A stretch of 64,000 nt of DNA from Melastoma dodecandrum. Taxonomy: Eukaryota > Streptophyta > Magnoliopsida > Myrtales > Melastomataceae. The stretch is taken from NCBI GenBank assembly GCA_029817715.1, contig JARUPY010000397.1, positions 2,976,001 through 3,040,000 of the forward strand. The letters are read 5' to 3'. Of the stretch, positions 1-10,570 are shown piece by piece (the first letter of the stretch is position 1; every line of letters begins with the position of its first letter). The translations under genes and the position numbers were made by a program. The notes beneath the pieces were generated by a model. That model was not told where the DNA came from, ran no database searches, and saw only the letters and a program-made list of their open reading frames with translations.

Positions 1-2200
1 TCGCCTGCGAATGTGAAGGAATGGGAGAAGGAAGAAAGATATTTCTAGTGGGACGACGATCCATCTCATCTCCTTCTCCGGGTGGTACTGAATAATCACC
101 CGAAAAGAATTAAAAAAAAAAAGAAAAGGGAGGAGAGAGTATCTAATCGAAGAGGAAAAGGGTAAGCGCGAAGCACGCTTCTGCGTGTTTGGAGGAATCG
201 GATTCTGCTCTCAATACCTGGGAGGTGGTGGGGACACAGGACAAGCAAACATGGGAGCAGTAAAAGAAAATCACATTACCCAAATACACAAAAAGGAAAA
301 ACAAACCCAGGAATTCAAGCGACGCATAATGAAATTGGAAGTCAGTAAAAGAACTGACCTTTCATGGAGGGAAGTCGAAGAAAAACATCCGGGCGGCTTT
401 TTCTTTGTGGGTGGTGAAAGCCAGAAGGGGCAGGGAGAGCAGGGAGACCGAGGAAGAGTCCAACGATTCCTGGTTTTCTCTCTTTCTTATTTTTGCTTGG
501 TAGCGGAGTGGAGTGGAATTGAATGGAATAGGGATCGAAGCTCGTCGTCTTCCAACCAACTCCCAAGGAAAAGATGGAAAGATCGAAGCTTTTTCACTCC
601 ACCCAGAAAAAAAAGGATTCGGCTTTCTGTTACCTTGCCTGGGGAAAGACAGTCGAAAGAGAATAGAGGAAGGACTTCACCAATCTTTCCGACAGGTGAG
701 AACCAACGGACGGCTAAGATCTTGCCACGTCTCGTCAGTTCCTCGGAGGGGATGCCACGTTGGATCACTCGTCGTGTCCATAAATGTTTTGGTCATAATA
801 ACCGCCTCTTTGAGTTTGAGTAGTATTCAATTGTTCTTTCCCTGCCCCTGCCCCGCCCTGAACCAACCCAACACTTTTTTTTTTCCCATGATTAGTACGA
901 TGAAGTTTTTCTTTTGTAAGTTAATATTTTATAAGAAGAAACCACTATCTAAGCCCAAGGCCCAATAGTACAACCTAGCCCAAAGGCCTAGCTAGCTACG
1001 GCCCAATAAAACCTGGGACCAGACCACGCCAGCCAAATTAGGATTATAGGCAAGAAATGGGGACCCCACGCGGCATCAAATGTATTCATTCAATCATTCA
1101 CACACCATCCTTTTACCAACTACTCGCCTTTCTCTAATACAAATAATAATGAATAATAATAAGCAAAGGGCAGGTCATATTCCTCCTGTCTTTACCTTAA
1201 AGCTCAAGGGTTAGGTTCTTAAAGTTGGTTCATAACTCGGTCAATTCAATCACAAGTAGGAAAACACATATTTGGATTACGCGGGGAGAAGTGTAAGTCC
1301 ATTGGGTGGGGTGGGGTGTGATGGCAAAAAGAGATACTTTCAGACAAATTTATCGGACGTGTTCATTGTTTTATCTTCCCATTTTTTTTTCCCAGCTATA
1401 AGATCATGAGGCACAGCCTGTTGTGTTCACCTCGCGTTGACATCCACAATGCCCGATAAAATCAGTGCATGCACAGATTCTTTACGTGCACATCTTTTTA
1501 TTTTCCTATACACATATAATATTCCGACTATTAGTTGTATCGACTCATCAATTTTGACGAAGAAGAAGCAAAACCATCGCAATCATGCCTCCACCATGCA
1601 TGCCATCCACGCATTTACATTTCTTTTACCAAAATCCAGTCAACGTTTTTGCTACTAGCAAACATTTTAAATCAAGAAAACTCAAAGTGATCGACTTGTT
1701 TTATTTATTAATTAGTAACTCCAAACACCCACCATCAGTTTAATGCGTAAATTAATTACGATAGGTTTTGAATTGGAGAACTCTCGAAACTCCAAGAACC
1801 AAATCATTTCCACAAACCTATCAAATGCCAAACCCACCCTTGTCCAGTAAACATCACGACCAGTTTGTCCTAACTATTTATTTATATTCTCTCCGGAGTG
1901 CCGTGTCCCTTTTGTTCCCCTCCCCTCCCCCGATCTTACTTTGCTTGTAATGAAATCATCCCATCTGTCCCTGATTCTTGATCCAATGTCCAGACAACTC
2001 CAACTCCAACTCCAACTCCCCACTTTTCCCGCCCCCCGAATAAGCCCGCCACGTCATCTTCGGACACGAACTCTCTGTTGTTCCCCAAGACCCATTCAGA
2101 TATGATGCTTCCTAGTCACATTTGGGTACATTCGGGGGAATGTCTTTCGCCAACCCCAGTTTTGTCCCTCCCTACAAACACACCCCAATACAACTCTTAG
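1..2200. other. Intergenic, no supported gene
   Basis: I see no coding region I can support. The open frames here, including one of 212 codons, are low complexity and match no family I know. The stretch has purine-rich runs, GGCCCA-type motifs (about 950-1010) and a short CCAACT repeat near 1990-2020. It may contain the 5' end of a gene lying to the left. The last few hundred bases are the likely promoter of the GASA gene. Confidence 0.5.
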
Positions 2201-2208
2201 ACCAACGA

Positions 2209-2216
2209 TATAAATA
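2209..2216 (+). promoter_or_regulatory. TATA box of the GASA gene
   Basis: TATAAATA lies about 90 bp upstream of the GASA start codon and is followed by a CT-rich stretch typical of a plant transcription start. The assignment rests on sequence and position only. Confidence 0.6.
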
Positions 2217-2301
2217 TGCCTCACTCTCTCGAACCCATCGCTCCAAAACTACAAAACCCAATTCACTACCAACTGCTTTTTCTCTTGTTAATTTTCCCAG
2301 T

Positions 2302-2800
2302 ATGACTACTTCGAGGATCCTGTTCGCTTCCTTCATTGCCTGCCTGTTCGTCGTCGACCTTGTCCTCGCCAATCAAGTCGTAAGGCCGTCGACCCGCATC
2401 AACATGACTCGCAGCGACATCTTTATTTATCGGTCTTTGACGTAAAGGGTTTTTTTTGTCGGTCCAGGTGAGTGCAGAAGCAGTGATGGCCGGGACTAAC
2501 ACTGCGCAGGGCAATGGAAAAATCAGTGAGTCTCCAAGCCAATCGAACGAGAAAAGTCTATGCTTGCTAGTGAGAGTTTAGCGGGAGATTAACCGCGGCT
2601 TTGTTCTCTGTTGTGTAGACTGCGGAGCCGCCTGTGCCGCGAGGTGCTTGCTGGCGTCAAGGCACAAGATGTGCATGAGGGCCTGCAGGACGTGCTGCGC
2701 GCGCTGCAACTGTGTTCCTCCCGGTACCTCCGGAAACCGCGACGTCTGCAGGTGCTATGCCACTATGACAACCCACGGCGGCCGACTCAAGTGCCCATGA
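2302..2800 (+). CDS. GASA/snakin cysteine-rich secreted peptide
   Basis: Three exons, 2302-2379, 2468-2525 and 2619-2800, join in frame to 105 residues. The N-terminus is a hydrophobic signal peptide (about residues 1-23). The last exon encodes the 12-cysteine GASA domain, with the RxCxxC spacing, a CVPPGTSGN core and the terminal KCP. The family is known as gibberellin-responsive, secreted cell-wall or antimicrobial peptides (snakin type) involved in growth and defence. Splice sites are GT-AG, and the middle exon encodes the short variable linker usual in this family. The start is the only ATG ahead of the signal peptide and lies about 90 bp after a TATA box. Family assignment is secure; which paralogue it is cannot be told. 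Confidence 0.93.
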
Positions 2801-3239
2801 AAGAAAGAAGAAAACTACGGGGCTATGTTCACGTGCACGACTTTTTCCCCGATACATATTGAAGTAAACCTCTTGTTTTTTGGCTAAATAATGTCTGCCA
2901 TTAGGGCATTGTGATGATACGATCCTCTGTCGTATATTATCTCTTATTATGATCAATTTGTAACGAGTAAAGTCATTTGTTATCCGTTCTTTACAGTGGG
3001 AAAATGAAAAGTGGGCCTTAGGCCCAATGGGCCATTTATTACAACCTTTGACCGAAACGAAGTACTACGAAAACCCCAACGACGCCGTAATTTAACTTCT
3101 TCCGCCTCTCTGTCTTCCCCCTCCTGAAAATTCGACCGTTGGAATCCCAATCAACGCTCCTCGTTTTCGAACTTCTCGCCGCTCGTCGCGCAAGATCGAA
3201 CCTTTCTTTACTTCGGTTTCGGTGGGTGATTTCGTCCCC
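2801..3239. other. GASA 3' UTR and promoter of the next gene
   Basis: AT-rich 3' UTR of the GASA gene, then a GGCCCA element (about 3015-3035) and the likely 5' UTR of the coiled-coil gene. No other gene is visible. Confidence 0.5.
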
Positions 3240-4785
3240 ATGGCCTCTACCCGGGAAGCTTCCGACGAACGGGACTCGTCGTCGGATAGGCGGAAGTGGC
3301 GGAAAGTCTTCGAGACGCTCGTCCAGACGATAAACAAGCAGCAGTCGCAGCTAGCGGGGCTCGTAAAAGAGCGGTCTTTACTCGAGGACCGCTTGATGTT
3401 CCAGCACAAGAGGTGGGAATCCGACGTTGGGTCGCTCAAAGATCAGATCTTTCAGGTATGGGTTGAATCAGGGGGTTTAAATTGTTTTAGGGTTTGTTGG
3501 ATTTGATTTTTGGGGGTGGCATCGTTTGGTGGGTTTTGTGATTTTTGTTTTATTATATGGTGGGTTCAGATGAAGGGAAAGTTGAAGGTGAGGGAAATGG
3601 CGAAATCTTTTGACTTGGCGAAGTTGGATTTGGCGTTGGCCACGAAGGAAAAGAAATCTCTTTTACACAAACTGAAGTTAGGTGAGTTCGTAGATTTCTT
3701 GCTTGAATCTTGAGATTTTAATGGTCGTTTATTTATTGTGTTGGTGGAGTTGTTGGGCATTGATGTCGCCTCTGAACATTATGGTTTTGAATTTGTCTCG
3801 GTTGTTGTGGTCCCTCTTTGCAATTCAAAGTTAGAAGGATTACTTTGGTGAGCGATGACGTTGTTTTCCTGACAGAACACGCAGGCGAGGAACTGAAAGA
3901 TCTAAAGAATTGCTTAGAGATTGTCTCCCAAAAGTTTTCTGACTCTAAGGTAGACTTTGTTTTAGCCTTCACTCTTCGTTCCGGTGAATGGGGTAGCATG
4001 CTTTAATGAATTTGTAGGGTTGCCTTGCAGAACAATGAGGAGACTAATCGAGAAAGCACCAGCGACGGAGTGCTTTGTCGTATTCCCTTGTTGGAAGACC
4101 AAGTTAAGAGGTTGAGGCTCGAGTATGACAGGCTCGTTGAAGAAGGCAACTCTAAAGCCTCTGCCTTACTTGCGGAGAAGAAGTTTGTTTGGAGCCAGTA
4201 TAAGATATTGGAAACTGACCTGTGCAATAAATTAAAGAGAAAGTGCGAGGATGTAGATCTCGCGAATGAGAAAATATCGAATGTTCTGGCGAGTCTGGAA
4301 GAGCTTCAGACAAGAAATGGGAAGAAGGATGACGAAATTGCTAAATTAAAGCAGAAGGTTGTTGTGATGGAAGATATGCTGGGCAAGAAGAACAATCAAG
4401 TGGGTCTTCTCGCTCAAGAGTTGGACACGCTAAGGAAGCCGATGGAGACCCCTCTAATGAGATGTGCATCGATCAGAAAGGGCTGTGTCAATGTTAAGAA
4501 AGAACCGGCATCATCCCGGTGCCTTCTCCCAAATAGCTCTGCAAAGGTACATTCTCTAGCTTCGATTGATTCGTGGAGTGATGCCATTGCTTTTGCTTGT
4601 GATGCGCTTATTCTTGTTGTGGGAGCCACGGAGCACTCACTTTCTTCTTCCTCATGGTATTCTTCTGATAGGGAGCAGGGAGGAGTTCAAAGAGGAAAGA
4701 AGTGACTGTGATCTGCCTTGATACTCCGAAGCTGTTCTCTTCTTCTTTCAAAGTTCCCAAACTGAAGGCATCAGCTGTTAGATAA
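3240..4785 (+). CDS. Plant coiled-coil protein, unknown role
   Basis: Five exons (3240-3455, 3570-3681, 3876-3949, 4031-4546, 4672-4785) join in frame to 343 residues. The protein is charged and rich in Lys, Glu and Leu, with heptad-like stretches over most of its length, notably about residues 20-70 and 145-270, so long coiled coils are expected. The last 40 residues are basic and Ser-rich. I recognise a plant-specific, myosin-heavy-chain-like type of protein but cannot assign a function. The start ATG sits in a strong CCCCATGG context. An alternative splice is possible: keeping the last intron (4547-4671) also leaves an open frame to 4705, giving a different C-terminus. All introns are GT-AG. 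Confidence 0.85.
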
Positions 4786-5828
4786 CAAGATCACGTTTCG
4801 TCTTCTAGCTAGGTTGTTGTCTTGTGTGCTGTTTATCTCTTCTTGCATTCCTAACCATCACCATGTAGATTATAGCAAGAATCAGCCCGCTGTATATCCC
4901 TAGGTTTTAGCTGTAGCTGTGTGGCCATCACTAGAGTCAGATGTCTTGTGTAGTATTCAGGATAGCATTTGTTTCGCTTCATCTTTTGGGACCTCATTGT
5001 TTCATAACACGATAGTCATCATCAACCAGTGATGCAGATCCAATGGTGTCTCGAGTTAATGCAAGTCTTTGGCGCTAGATTATTATTTTCAAAGAACATC
5101 TCCTTGCTTTCCACCAGTCAAGACCAAGACTTGTGCTCGCTAATACGATCGCCATGGGGACCACTTGGAGTGAAACCCAGGCTGGTAGTAGAGCATGACC
5201 AGGAGCAGCACAAGCAAGACCACAACCCCCCATGGCATGCTGCTGCCATCTCGGTGAACTGAGTCTTGCTCTGCCCTCACAGAGGCACAACCAACCTCAT
5301 GCCAACCATAGCATGACGCACCTGCTGGTTGTCCTCAACGGACAACGACATCCTCAACAACACGACCACGAGGACCACTCTTCTCTCTTATCAACCAACC
5401 CATCTGTAAGTTGGCGTTAGTTTCTCTGTTCCTGGAGGTTGATGTGGTATATTTCCCTTCCCAAATTCCATTATTATTATTATTATTTACTCTTAAAAGA
5501 AAGACAACCAACGTGGGAAATATTCTTGGAGGTGGCAGGAGATCTTACTCTCATCACACTGATTGGCTGGCTGGCCATGTCTAAATCAGATTCCTTAACA
5601 TGGTAAAAACACAACCACATCCTCAATTCAGACAAAATATCAAATATCTGCATGGAAACCTGAATAATTTGATCATAATACCAGTAACCACAAAATCTAA
5701 TCTCTTCTTTTTCTTCCACATCTCTCAAGATTTTGCCAGTAAACGTAATTCCCAACTTCCCCTGTTTTTTGGTCTCTCCGGCTGTCCTGTTCCATTCCCT
5801 TGCTCTCACGCCAATCAAACGCCGGACC
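4786..5828. other. Intergenic, no gene seen
   Basis: 3' UTR of the coiled-coil gene followed by sequence without a convincing frame on either strand. It includes an (ATT)n tract near 5468-5485. The last 200 bp are the presumed promoter and 5' UTR of the next gene. Confidence 0.5.
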
Positions 5829-6875
5829 ATGGCCGCGACGCCCCCCCATGCTGCTACTCCTTTTGACGTCCGCAACTTCACCGAGGATGAGGTAGAGGTC
5901 GCCAACATCCTCCTCCGCCTACCATACCTCGTACCACTCTACGAATCATACGACCTCGTCTCCTTGACTACCCCCAGTTGGACCTCCAAGCGTCCTAGGT
6001 CAGCGTCCTCATCGTTGTGCACGGAATTGTCTTCCTCGGCGAAGTCGCAGCCCTGTCGGCTGAAAGGGGTTCCTGCAGTAGTCTCTGGTGAGGGTAGTTG
6101 CAGGAATGCCAGCCCTGATACTCCCCTTCTTTTGAAGTCTTCTCTGGAGAGTTGCTCCGTGCAAGGGAGCTCGGAGTGCACAACTCGGGACAGAAAGGTG
6201 AGATAGAGCCACCAATCGAGGGGCTTTCAATTCTGAATTGATTGTGTTTGGGGGTTGTGTTTGAGTTCCAAGACTTTTTCTTGGTTTAGTCACACGACTT
6301 GGAAGCCATTATTGTTTCTGGATTGGAGCTGTCGGTTTACTAATCTTGTCTTCTGCATTGCTTTTCTTCAGATTTTCTCGAGAAAGAGTGTTCCTCCTTC
6401 CTTTTATTCCAAAAGATTCGAACTTGGATCGAATTGTTCCAATTCCTTTGTTGTTGTTGTTGTTGTTTCTCTGTTAAATAGTTGACTCTCCAATCAGGTA
6501 CATCCTCTTCCCGAAGGACGCAAGAGGGATGGCGGCGTCGACAATGCTGATGATCCCGCTGGGATAATCACATCAGGGAATAGCCTCAAAAGGGTAAACG
6601 ATAAGGACTGTTCTGTTCTTGGAGACCATCGAAGGCATGAGGTGAATGAGACATTGGAGTCGGATCTCCTGCTCCAAAAGGACATGAACTTGACACCAGG
6701 AAGTCAACCCAACGGCGCCCACAGCAGAATCAAGTTGCCGGATGCAACCAGGACACCGTTCCAGTTTGACCTGAACCTGCTCCCAGAATCCACAGGCAGC
6801 CAATCCTCCACGCCACCAACCTCAAATGACGATGGGACCTCTGATGCAGCCGGAAATTGGCAGGGGCGGAACTGA
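5829..6875 (+). CDS. Uncharacterised protein with DLNxxP EAR motif
   Basis: Two exons (5829-6197 and 6498-6875), phase 0 junction, 248 residues. Near the N-terminus is a hydrophobic ANILLRLPYLV segment after an acidic FTEDEVEV stretch. The middle is Ser/Thr-rich with a basic KRPRS patch that could serve nuclear import. The C-terminal part carries FDLNLLPE, which fits the DLNxxP form of the EAR repression motif, and an earlier DMNLTP variant. EAR motifs recruit TOPLESS-type co-repressors, so a nuclear adaptor or repressor role is a reasonable inference but unproven. No DNA-binding domain is visible. I do not recognise the family by name. Confidence 0.8.
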
Positions 6876-7155
6876 GTAACCCAGGTTCGTGGCGGCTCCG
6901 TTGCATCCTCATGACTAGGAATTACCCATTTGGTTCTAAATCATACGCTAATCTAAGACGTAGATGAAGAGCGAATTGAGTCATAGTCTGCTTGGGTTTT
7001 AGGACAAGCATTCTTCCTAGGAGAAATCTCCCTCTTGACAATTTTACAAAAGAGTGGGGATGTACACATAAATATATATTCTAGGAATTTTGTGCTTAAT
7101 TAGGAAGTCCAGTTGACTGCCCTCCTCCTCGGACAAAAATACTACAAATGATAAA
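6876..7155. other. Short convergent intergenic region
   Basis: 3' UTRs of the EAR-motif gene (plus) and the small minus-strand gene. No other feature is seen. Confidence 0.5.
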
Positions 7156-7458
7156 CTAAAAACTGGAGCTACTGCGATCTGTTTCGGCTGCGGTCGACCT
7201 CGACGAGAAGTCCCTCAGCTGGAATGGTAACGCCTCGGACTCTTCGGTGCTGCGGTCGTCCTCGAAGTTGAGGGAGTAGCTCAAGGGATCGTAGCTAAAC
7301 TCGAACGGCTGACGGCTGCAGCGACGGCAGAGGAAGTGGCGTTCTCTCTTGAGTCTGGCGATCAAAGAGAGGAGGCCGCGGCAGGTGGCGCGAGACGACG
7401 ACTTGCGGTGTCCATGGGGGGTGGGAGTGGAGAAGCAGAGGATGCTGAAGAGTTGCAT
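7156..7458 (-). CDS. Small intronless protein, 100 aa
   Basis: An intronless frame of 100 residues from the ATG at 7458 to the TAG at 7156. The N-terminus is mildly hydrophobic (MQLFSILCFSTP), the middle is basic with a Cys pair (RHFLCRRCSR), and the second half contains FSYDPLSYSLNFEDD followed by a Ser/acid-rich tail. The YDPLSYxLNF block resembles small stress-associated plant proteins of unknown function; this is from memory and tentative. The frame has a longer in-frame extension upstream, but the ATG at 7458 gives the family-like N-terminus. It could be expressed under stress, but nothing in the sequence proves this. Confidence 0.7.
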   Translation of the reverse strand: MQLFSILCFSTPTPHGHRKSSSRATCRGLLSLIARLKRERHFLCRRCSRQPFEFSYDPLSYSLNFEDDRSTEESEALPFQLRDFSSRSTAAETDRSSSSF

Positions 7459-8752
7459 TTCTGATAATTGATGGGAAGATCCATTCCCTTTTGGGTGTCC
7501 TATTTTATAAGTGTCGAGGGAGGTGGGAAGGGAGGACAAAGTGGATAAGGGAGAGAGAAAAGGGGTGGGGGAGTGAAAGTAGTCGCTGTAATCGCGTCAG
7601 CAAAAATTTAAAGCAACTTGCTTGCTCAAAAGCAAATAAAAAACCGGGTATGATGCGTGCCTGGGTGCGTGTGTAATAACAACAAAACGTGTTGGATTCG
7701 GGGAGGGCGGGGGGTACTCTTTTTATCTTTCACCTTTTTTGCTGTCGGCAAAATCAGTAGTTGTCCCCCCCACCATACCCACCCCCGTTTCATTAATTAT
7801 CGTTGAAATTGGGCCTCGACAGGACCACTTTCCTAAACACAACATGGGCCAGCAACTCCCCTGGTTAAACTTCAGAAGATCAGACCGAAGAGGATTTCAA
7901 TTTCAAAGTGTTTTTTTTTTAAAGTAAGGTACGAAGTAGGACGGTGTCAGTGGTTTTTTTAAGTTGACTAAGTCATTCAAACTCGGAGTTTACATACGTT
8001 TCGAAGGGCCGTCCCAAACTTGAACAAAAACAACTCGAACTCCTCCTCGTTACTATCCCTCGTAATTATTATTCATTAACCATTGTGATCTAAGATATCA
8101 CCCTGATATCTACTTGCTCAAAATCATACTAGACATTGGGTTGTGTACACAACGTAGCATATACACGAATTACCACAAAGTCAAATTGAGCATGCATGTT
8201 ATTAATGGACTTGATCCAGTGGGCCTGTAATGGTATTGGGCTTGAAATTTGCCCGGGCAAATCATAACGGGCCGGTTTCGGCCCATTAGTTTCCGGTTGT
8301 TACCATTTGTCCCTTTTTGTTTTCCGACTGGTGACCGCAGGACGCCTTTTCTTCTGCTGATCTGTCTCTATCTCCCGTCATGTCGTCCATCCTTTTCTTT
8401 TCCTTTGGCGTACGTATAATCTTTCTAAAAATAGTTTGGGCCTACCCAGCACGCATGGGCCTTCCCATTCGGGCCCAATTTCTCTAGGCCCAAATAAGAC
8501 AGTACGCACGGGCCAACGAACACTTTAATGTTAGAAGATGAACAAACGGAGCGTAGATCTTGAGCTTGTATTAGTTTATTTATTTTCTTTTTCTTTTACT
8601 GGGGGGAGTCATTAGTCAACCTGTAAACAAAAAAACACTTTATTATAAACATATTTATTGTTAAATGCAATTATGATTTTCATTTATACCTAAATTCTTC
8701 CCCTTTCTCTCTTGTTTTGCTTCTAGTTTTTTTGTCGTTCTTGTCATCTAAT
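7459..8752. other. Intergenic, no gene seen
   Basis: Promoter side of the small minus-strand gene, then AT-rich sequence with several GGCCCA/TGGGCC motifs (about 8220-8290 and 8440-8510), which are common promoter elements in plants. I find no supportable frame on either strand. Confidence 0.5.
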
Positions 8753-8758
8753 AAAAAA
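8753..8758 (-). terminator. Pol III terminator of tRNA-Leu
   Basis: Read on the minus strand, a run of six T follows the tRNA 3' end by about 12 bases, as expected for RNA polymerase III termination. Confidence 0.75.
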
Positions 8759-8770
8759 GAGAAAGAAGTT

Positions 8771-8853
8771 GTCAGAAGTGGGATTTGAACCCACGCCCTC
8801 GTTAGAAGACCAGAACTTGAGTCTGGCGCCTTAGACCACTCGGCCATCCTGAC
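8771..8853 (-). tRNA. tRNA-Leu(CAA), intronless
   Basis: 83 bases on the minus strand fold as a class II tRNA. The acceptor stem begins GTCAGGA and ends TTCTGAC. The A box (TGGCCGAGTGGTC) and B box (GGTTCAAATCC) are both intact. The anticodon loop CTCAAGT gives CAA, and a long variable arm follows. Some plant tRNA-Leu(CAA) genes carry an intron after the anticodon; this one has none. Nuclear type, transcribed by RNA polymerase III. Confidence 0.95.
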
Positions 8854-9057
8854 TTAGTTGTTTCAAACGGATAATATAAAATTACTTTACTTTTATTGTT
8901 TGCATAGGACTGAAAATAAAAAATAAAGGTGGGGATTATTTCTGCTACTCTTGTTTTCTATTTTGGGAGGCGTACATAATAATAATAATAATAATCTGAG
9001 AGTTTTCTTTGCTTAAAAGATAATTTTTTCATGTTTTGATGGTGTTTAATGTTGCAG

Positions 9058-10010
9058 GGACTTTGGGGAGTATAATTACAATAGTCAATGGACGCGCCTA
9101 AACTGTCTGGCCAGGGATCCTGTCCAATGTGGGCAGCCCCCCGCTAGGCTCCACGGGTTTCGAGCTCCCTCCGGGTCAGTCTCAGTCCTTTGACGCGCTG
9201 CCTGGTTGGTCTGGCAGGTTCTGGGGCCGAACTAGCTGCACCTTCGACCTCTCGACCAACCAGGGTGCTTGCTCCACCGGCGACTGCAGCTCTAACCATC
9301 TAGAGTGCGGTGGTTCGGGTACCACCCCACAACCCTTCCCGAGTTCAGGTTCGGGTCAGCCTCTTCGGAATCCAAGGACTTCTATGATGTCAGCCTGGTG
9401 GACGGTTACAACCTTCCCATGGTCGTGCAACTAAGAGTGGGTGTAGGCACCTGCCTCTCAACGGGGTGCAGAGCTGTTCTCAACTGGAAGTGCCCCTCTG
9501 AGCTAAGGTTCGGCTTGGGAGATGGGTGCAGAAGCGTGTGCGAGGCGTTCAGGACTCCGGAGTATTGCTGCAGTGGGCACATACGGGTCACCAGACACCT
9601 GTAAGCCGTTGATTTACTCCCAGATGTTCAAGGCAATGTGTCCAAGGTCCTACAGCTATGCATATGACGATGCCGTGAGCACATGCACATGCTCTTAGTC
9701 AGACGACACTATCACCTTCTGCCCTCGCTACCATCCAGGTAAGGCAACGCGGAGTGGTTTCATACCGAAGAAGCCGGGCATATTGAATCCTTGGTGACTT
9801 GTGCAGCAGAAAGTGGAGAAATACTTCGCTTATCGCCCAAACACCCTTTTGAATTCCCCTAATGCCCATCGAATCTTCATTTTGTAATCTGACGTCAGCA
9901 ACCGGGTCGAATGCAGGGGAACCGGACAGCGAAACAAGCAAGACCCTGGTGCGCAAGGAGAATGGCCGGTCGTCTTGGCTACCGAATCTCTTCTCAGGGG
10001 AATTCGGAGG
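9058..10010 (+). pseudogene. Broken thaumatin-like protein gene
   Basis: Starts right after an intron acceptor (TTGCAG). The translated fragments match the thaumatin-like (PR-5) fold in order: TVWPG near 9105, the signature WSGRFWGRTSCTFD, STGDCSSNHLECGG, FYDVSLVDGYNLPM, CEAFRTPEYCCSG and YSYAYDDAVSTCTCS. The gene is broken: a TAA at 9099-9101, a frame change near 9325, another near 9580 and a TAG near 9698. The expected signal-peptide exon is not seen. Sequence after a donor at about 9739 (to roughly 10010) may be the remains of the C-terminal tail exon; that part is uncertain. Intact family members are secreted defence or carbohydrate-binding proteins. This copy cannot make one. Confidence 0.88.
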
Positions 10011-10361
10011 GGGGGGGGGGCAACTTCAGCTGGCGCATCAACGGTTGGTCAGATCGTTTGCATCAACGTGTTATAGATTTTGGTGCGAGACTTGTGATGA
10101 TCACTTCACCTCAGCATATGATTAAGGATTTGTACACGAGTCATCTTCTTCAGTCGATTTATCCTCATCGGATGGAACTTCCACATCTATTACCATGTCC
10201 TGTTGTCCAGATCCATCAAGCATGATAAATTAAGAAAAATGAAGAACAGGTAGAAGAGCTGGACAAGATGAATCCACGTTAAATGGAATAACACTCAATT
10301 CTTATAGTGGGAAATATCGATTGAGCAAAATCGACCACTTCACGGCGAAGCCAAATATATG

Positions 10362-10570
10362 TCATGGTGCAAACCTGAAATTAAGAGATCTCTCCTTTGA
10401 CAGCGACAAACCCATGAGAATTATACTCACCTTTTAAGTTTGCTCTCCTCCATGGATTCCCCAGCTTCCTCTCTAAGTCGAAGCCTAATCTCAGTCCCAC
10501 GTCCAAGCTGTTTCATTCTAAGTGTCCTCGGATTTAGCAAATGCCCCATCAGCCTAAGATTCCCGAACAT
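10362..10570 (-). CDS. Spliced 50-residue protein, unknown
   Basis: Two coding exons, 10570-10431 and 10374-10362, join through a GT-AG intron (10375-10430) to 50 residues ending KRFAP. The ATG falls two bases after a strong acceptor (TTGGTTTTCAG), so the 5' UTR is itself spliced. The product is very basic (RGTEIRLRLR) with no signal peptide or membrane helix and no cysteines. I do not recognise it. The clean splice signals on both sides of the exon, the in-frame join and the leader with a telo-box favour a real small gene. The first exon alone could instead be part of a longer transcript with another 3' exon. Confidence 0.6.

Noticed and set aside
185..968. Two overlapping plus-strand frames of 212 and 151 codons
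   Set aside because: Low-complexity, Lys/Arg/Ser-rich translations with no family features, no splice pattern and no conserved block.
3222..3239. Upstream GTG start for the coiled-coil gene
   Set aside because: A non-ATG start is unlikely when an ATG in strong context follows six codons later.
10121..10222. Short minus-strand frame with an acidic SDEDKSTEEDD end
   Set aside because: It looks protein-like and may be a leftover exon, but it lies in the probable 3' UTR of the 50-residue gene and no splice join gives a frame that reaches it.
10030..10225. Plus-strand frame downstream of the thaumatin-like pseudogene
   Set aside because: No recognisable family, and it runs opposite the probable transcript of the 50-residue gene.
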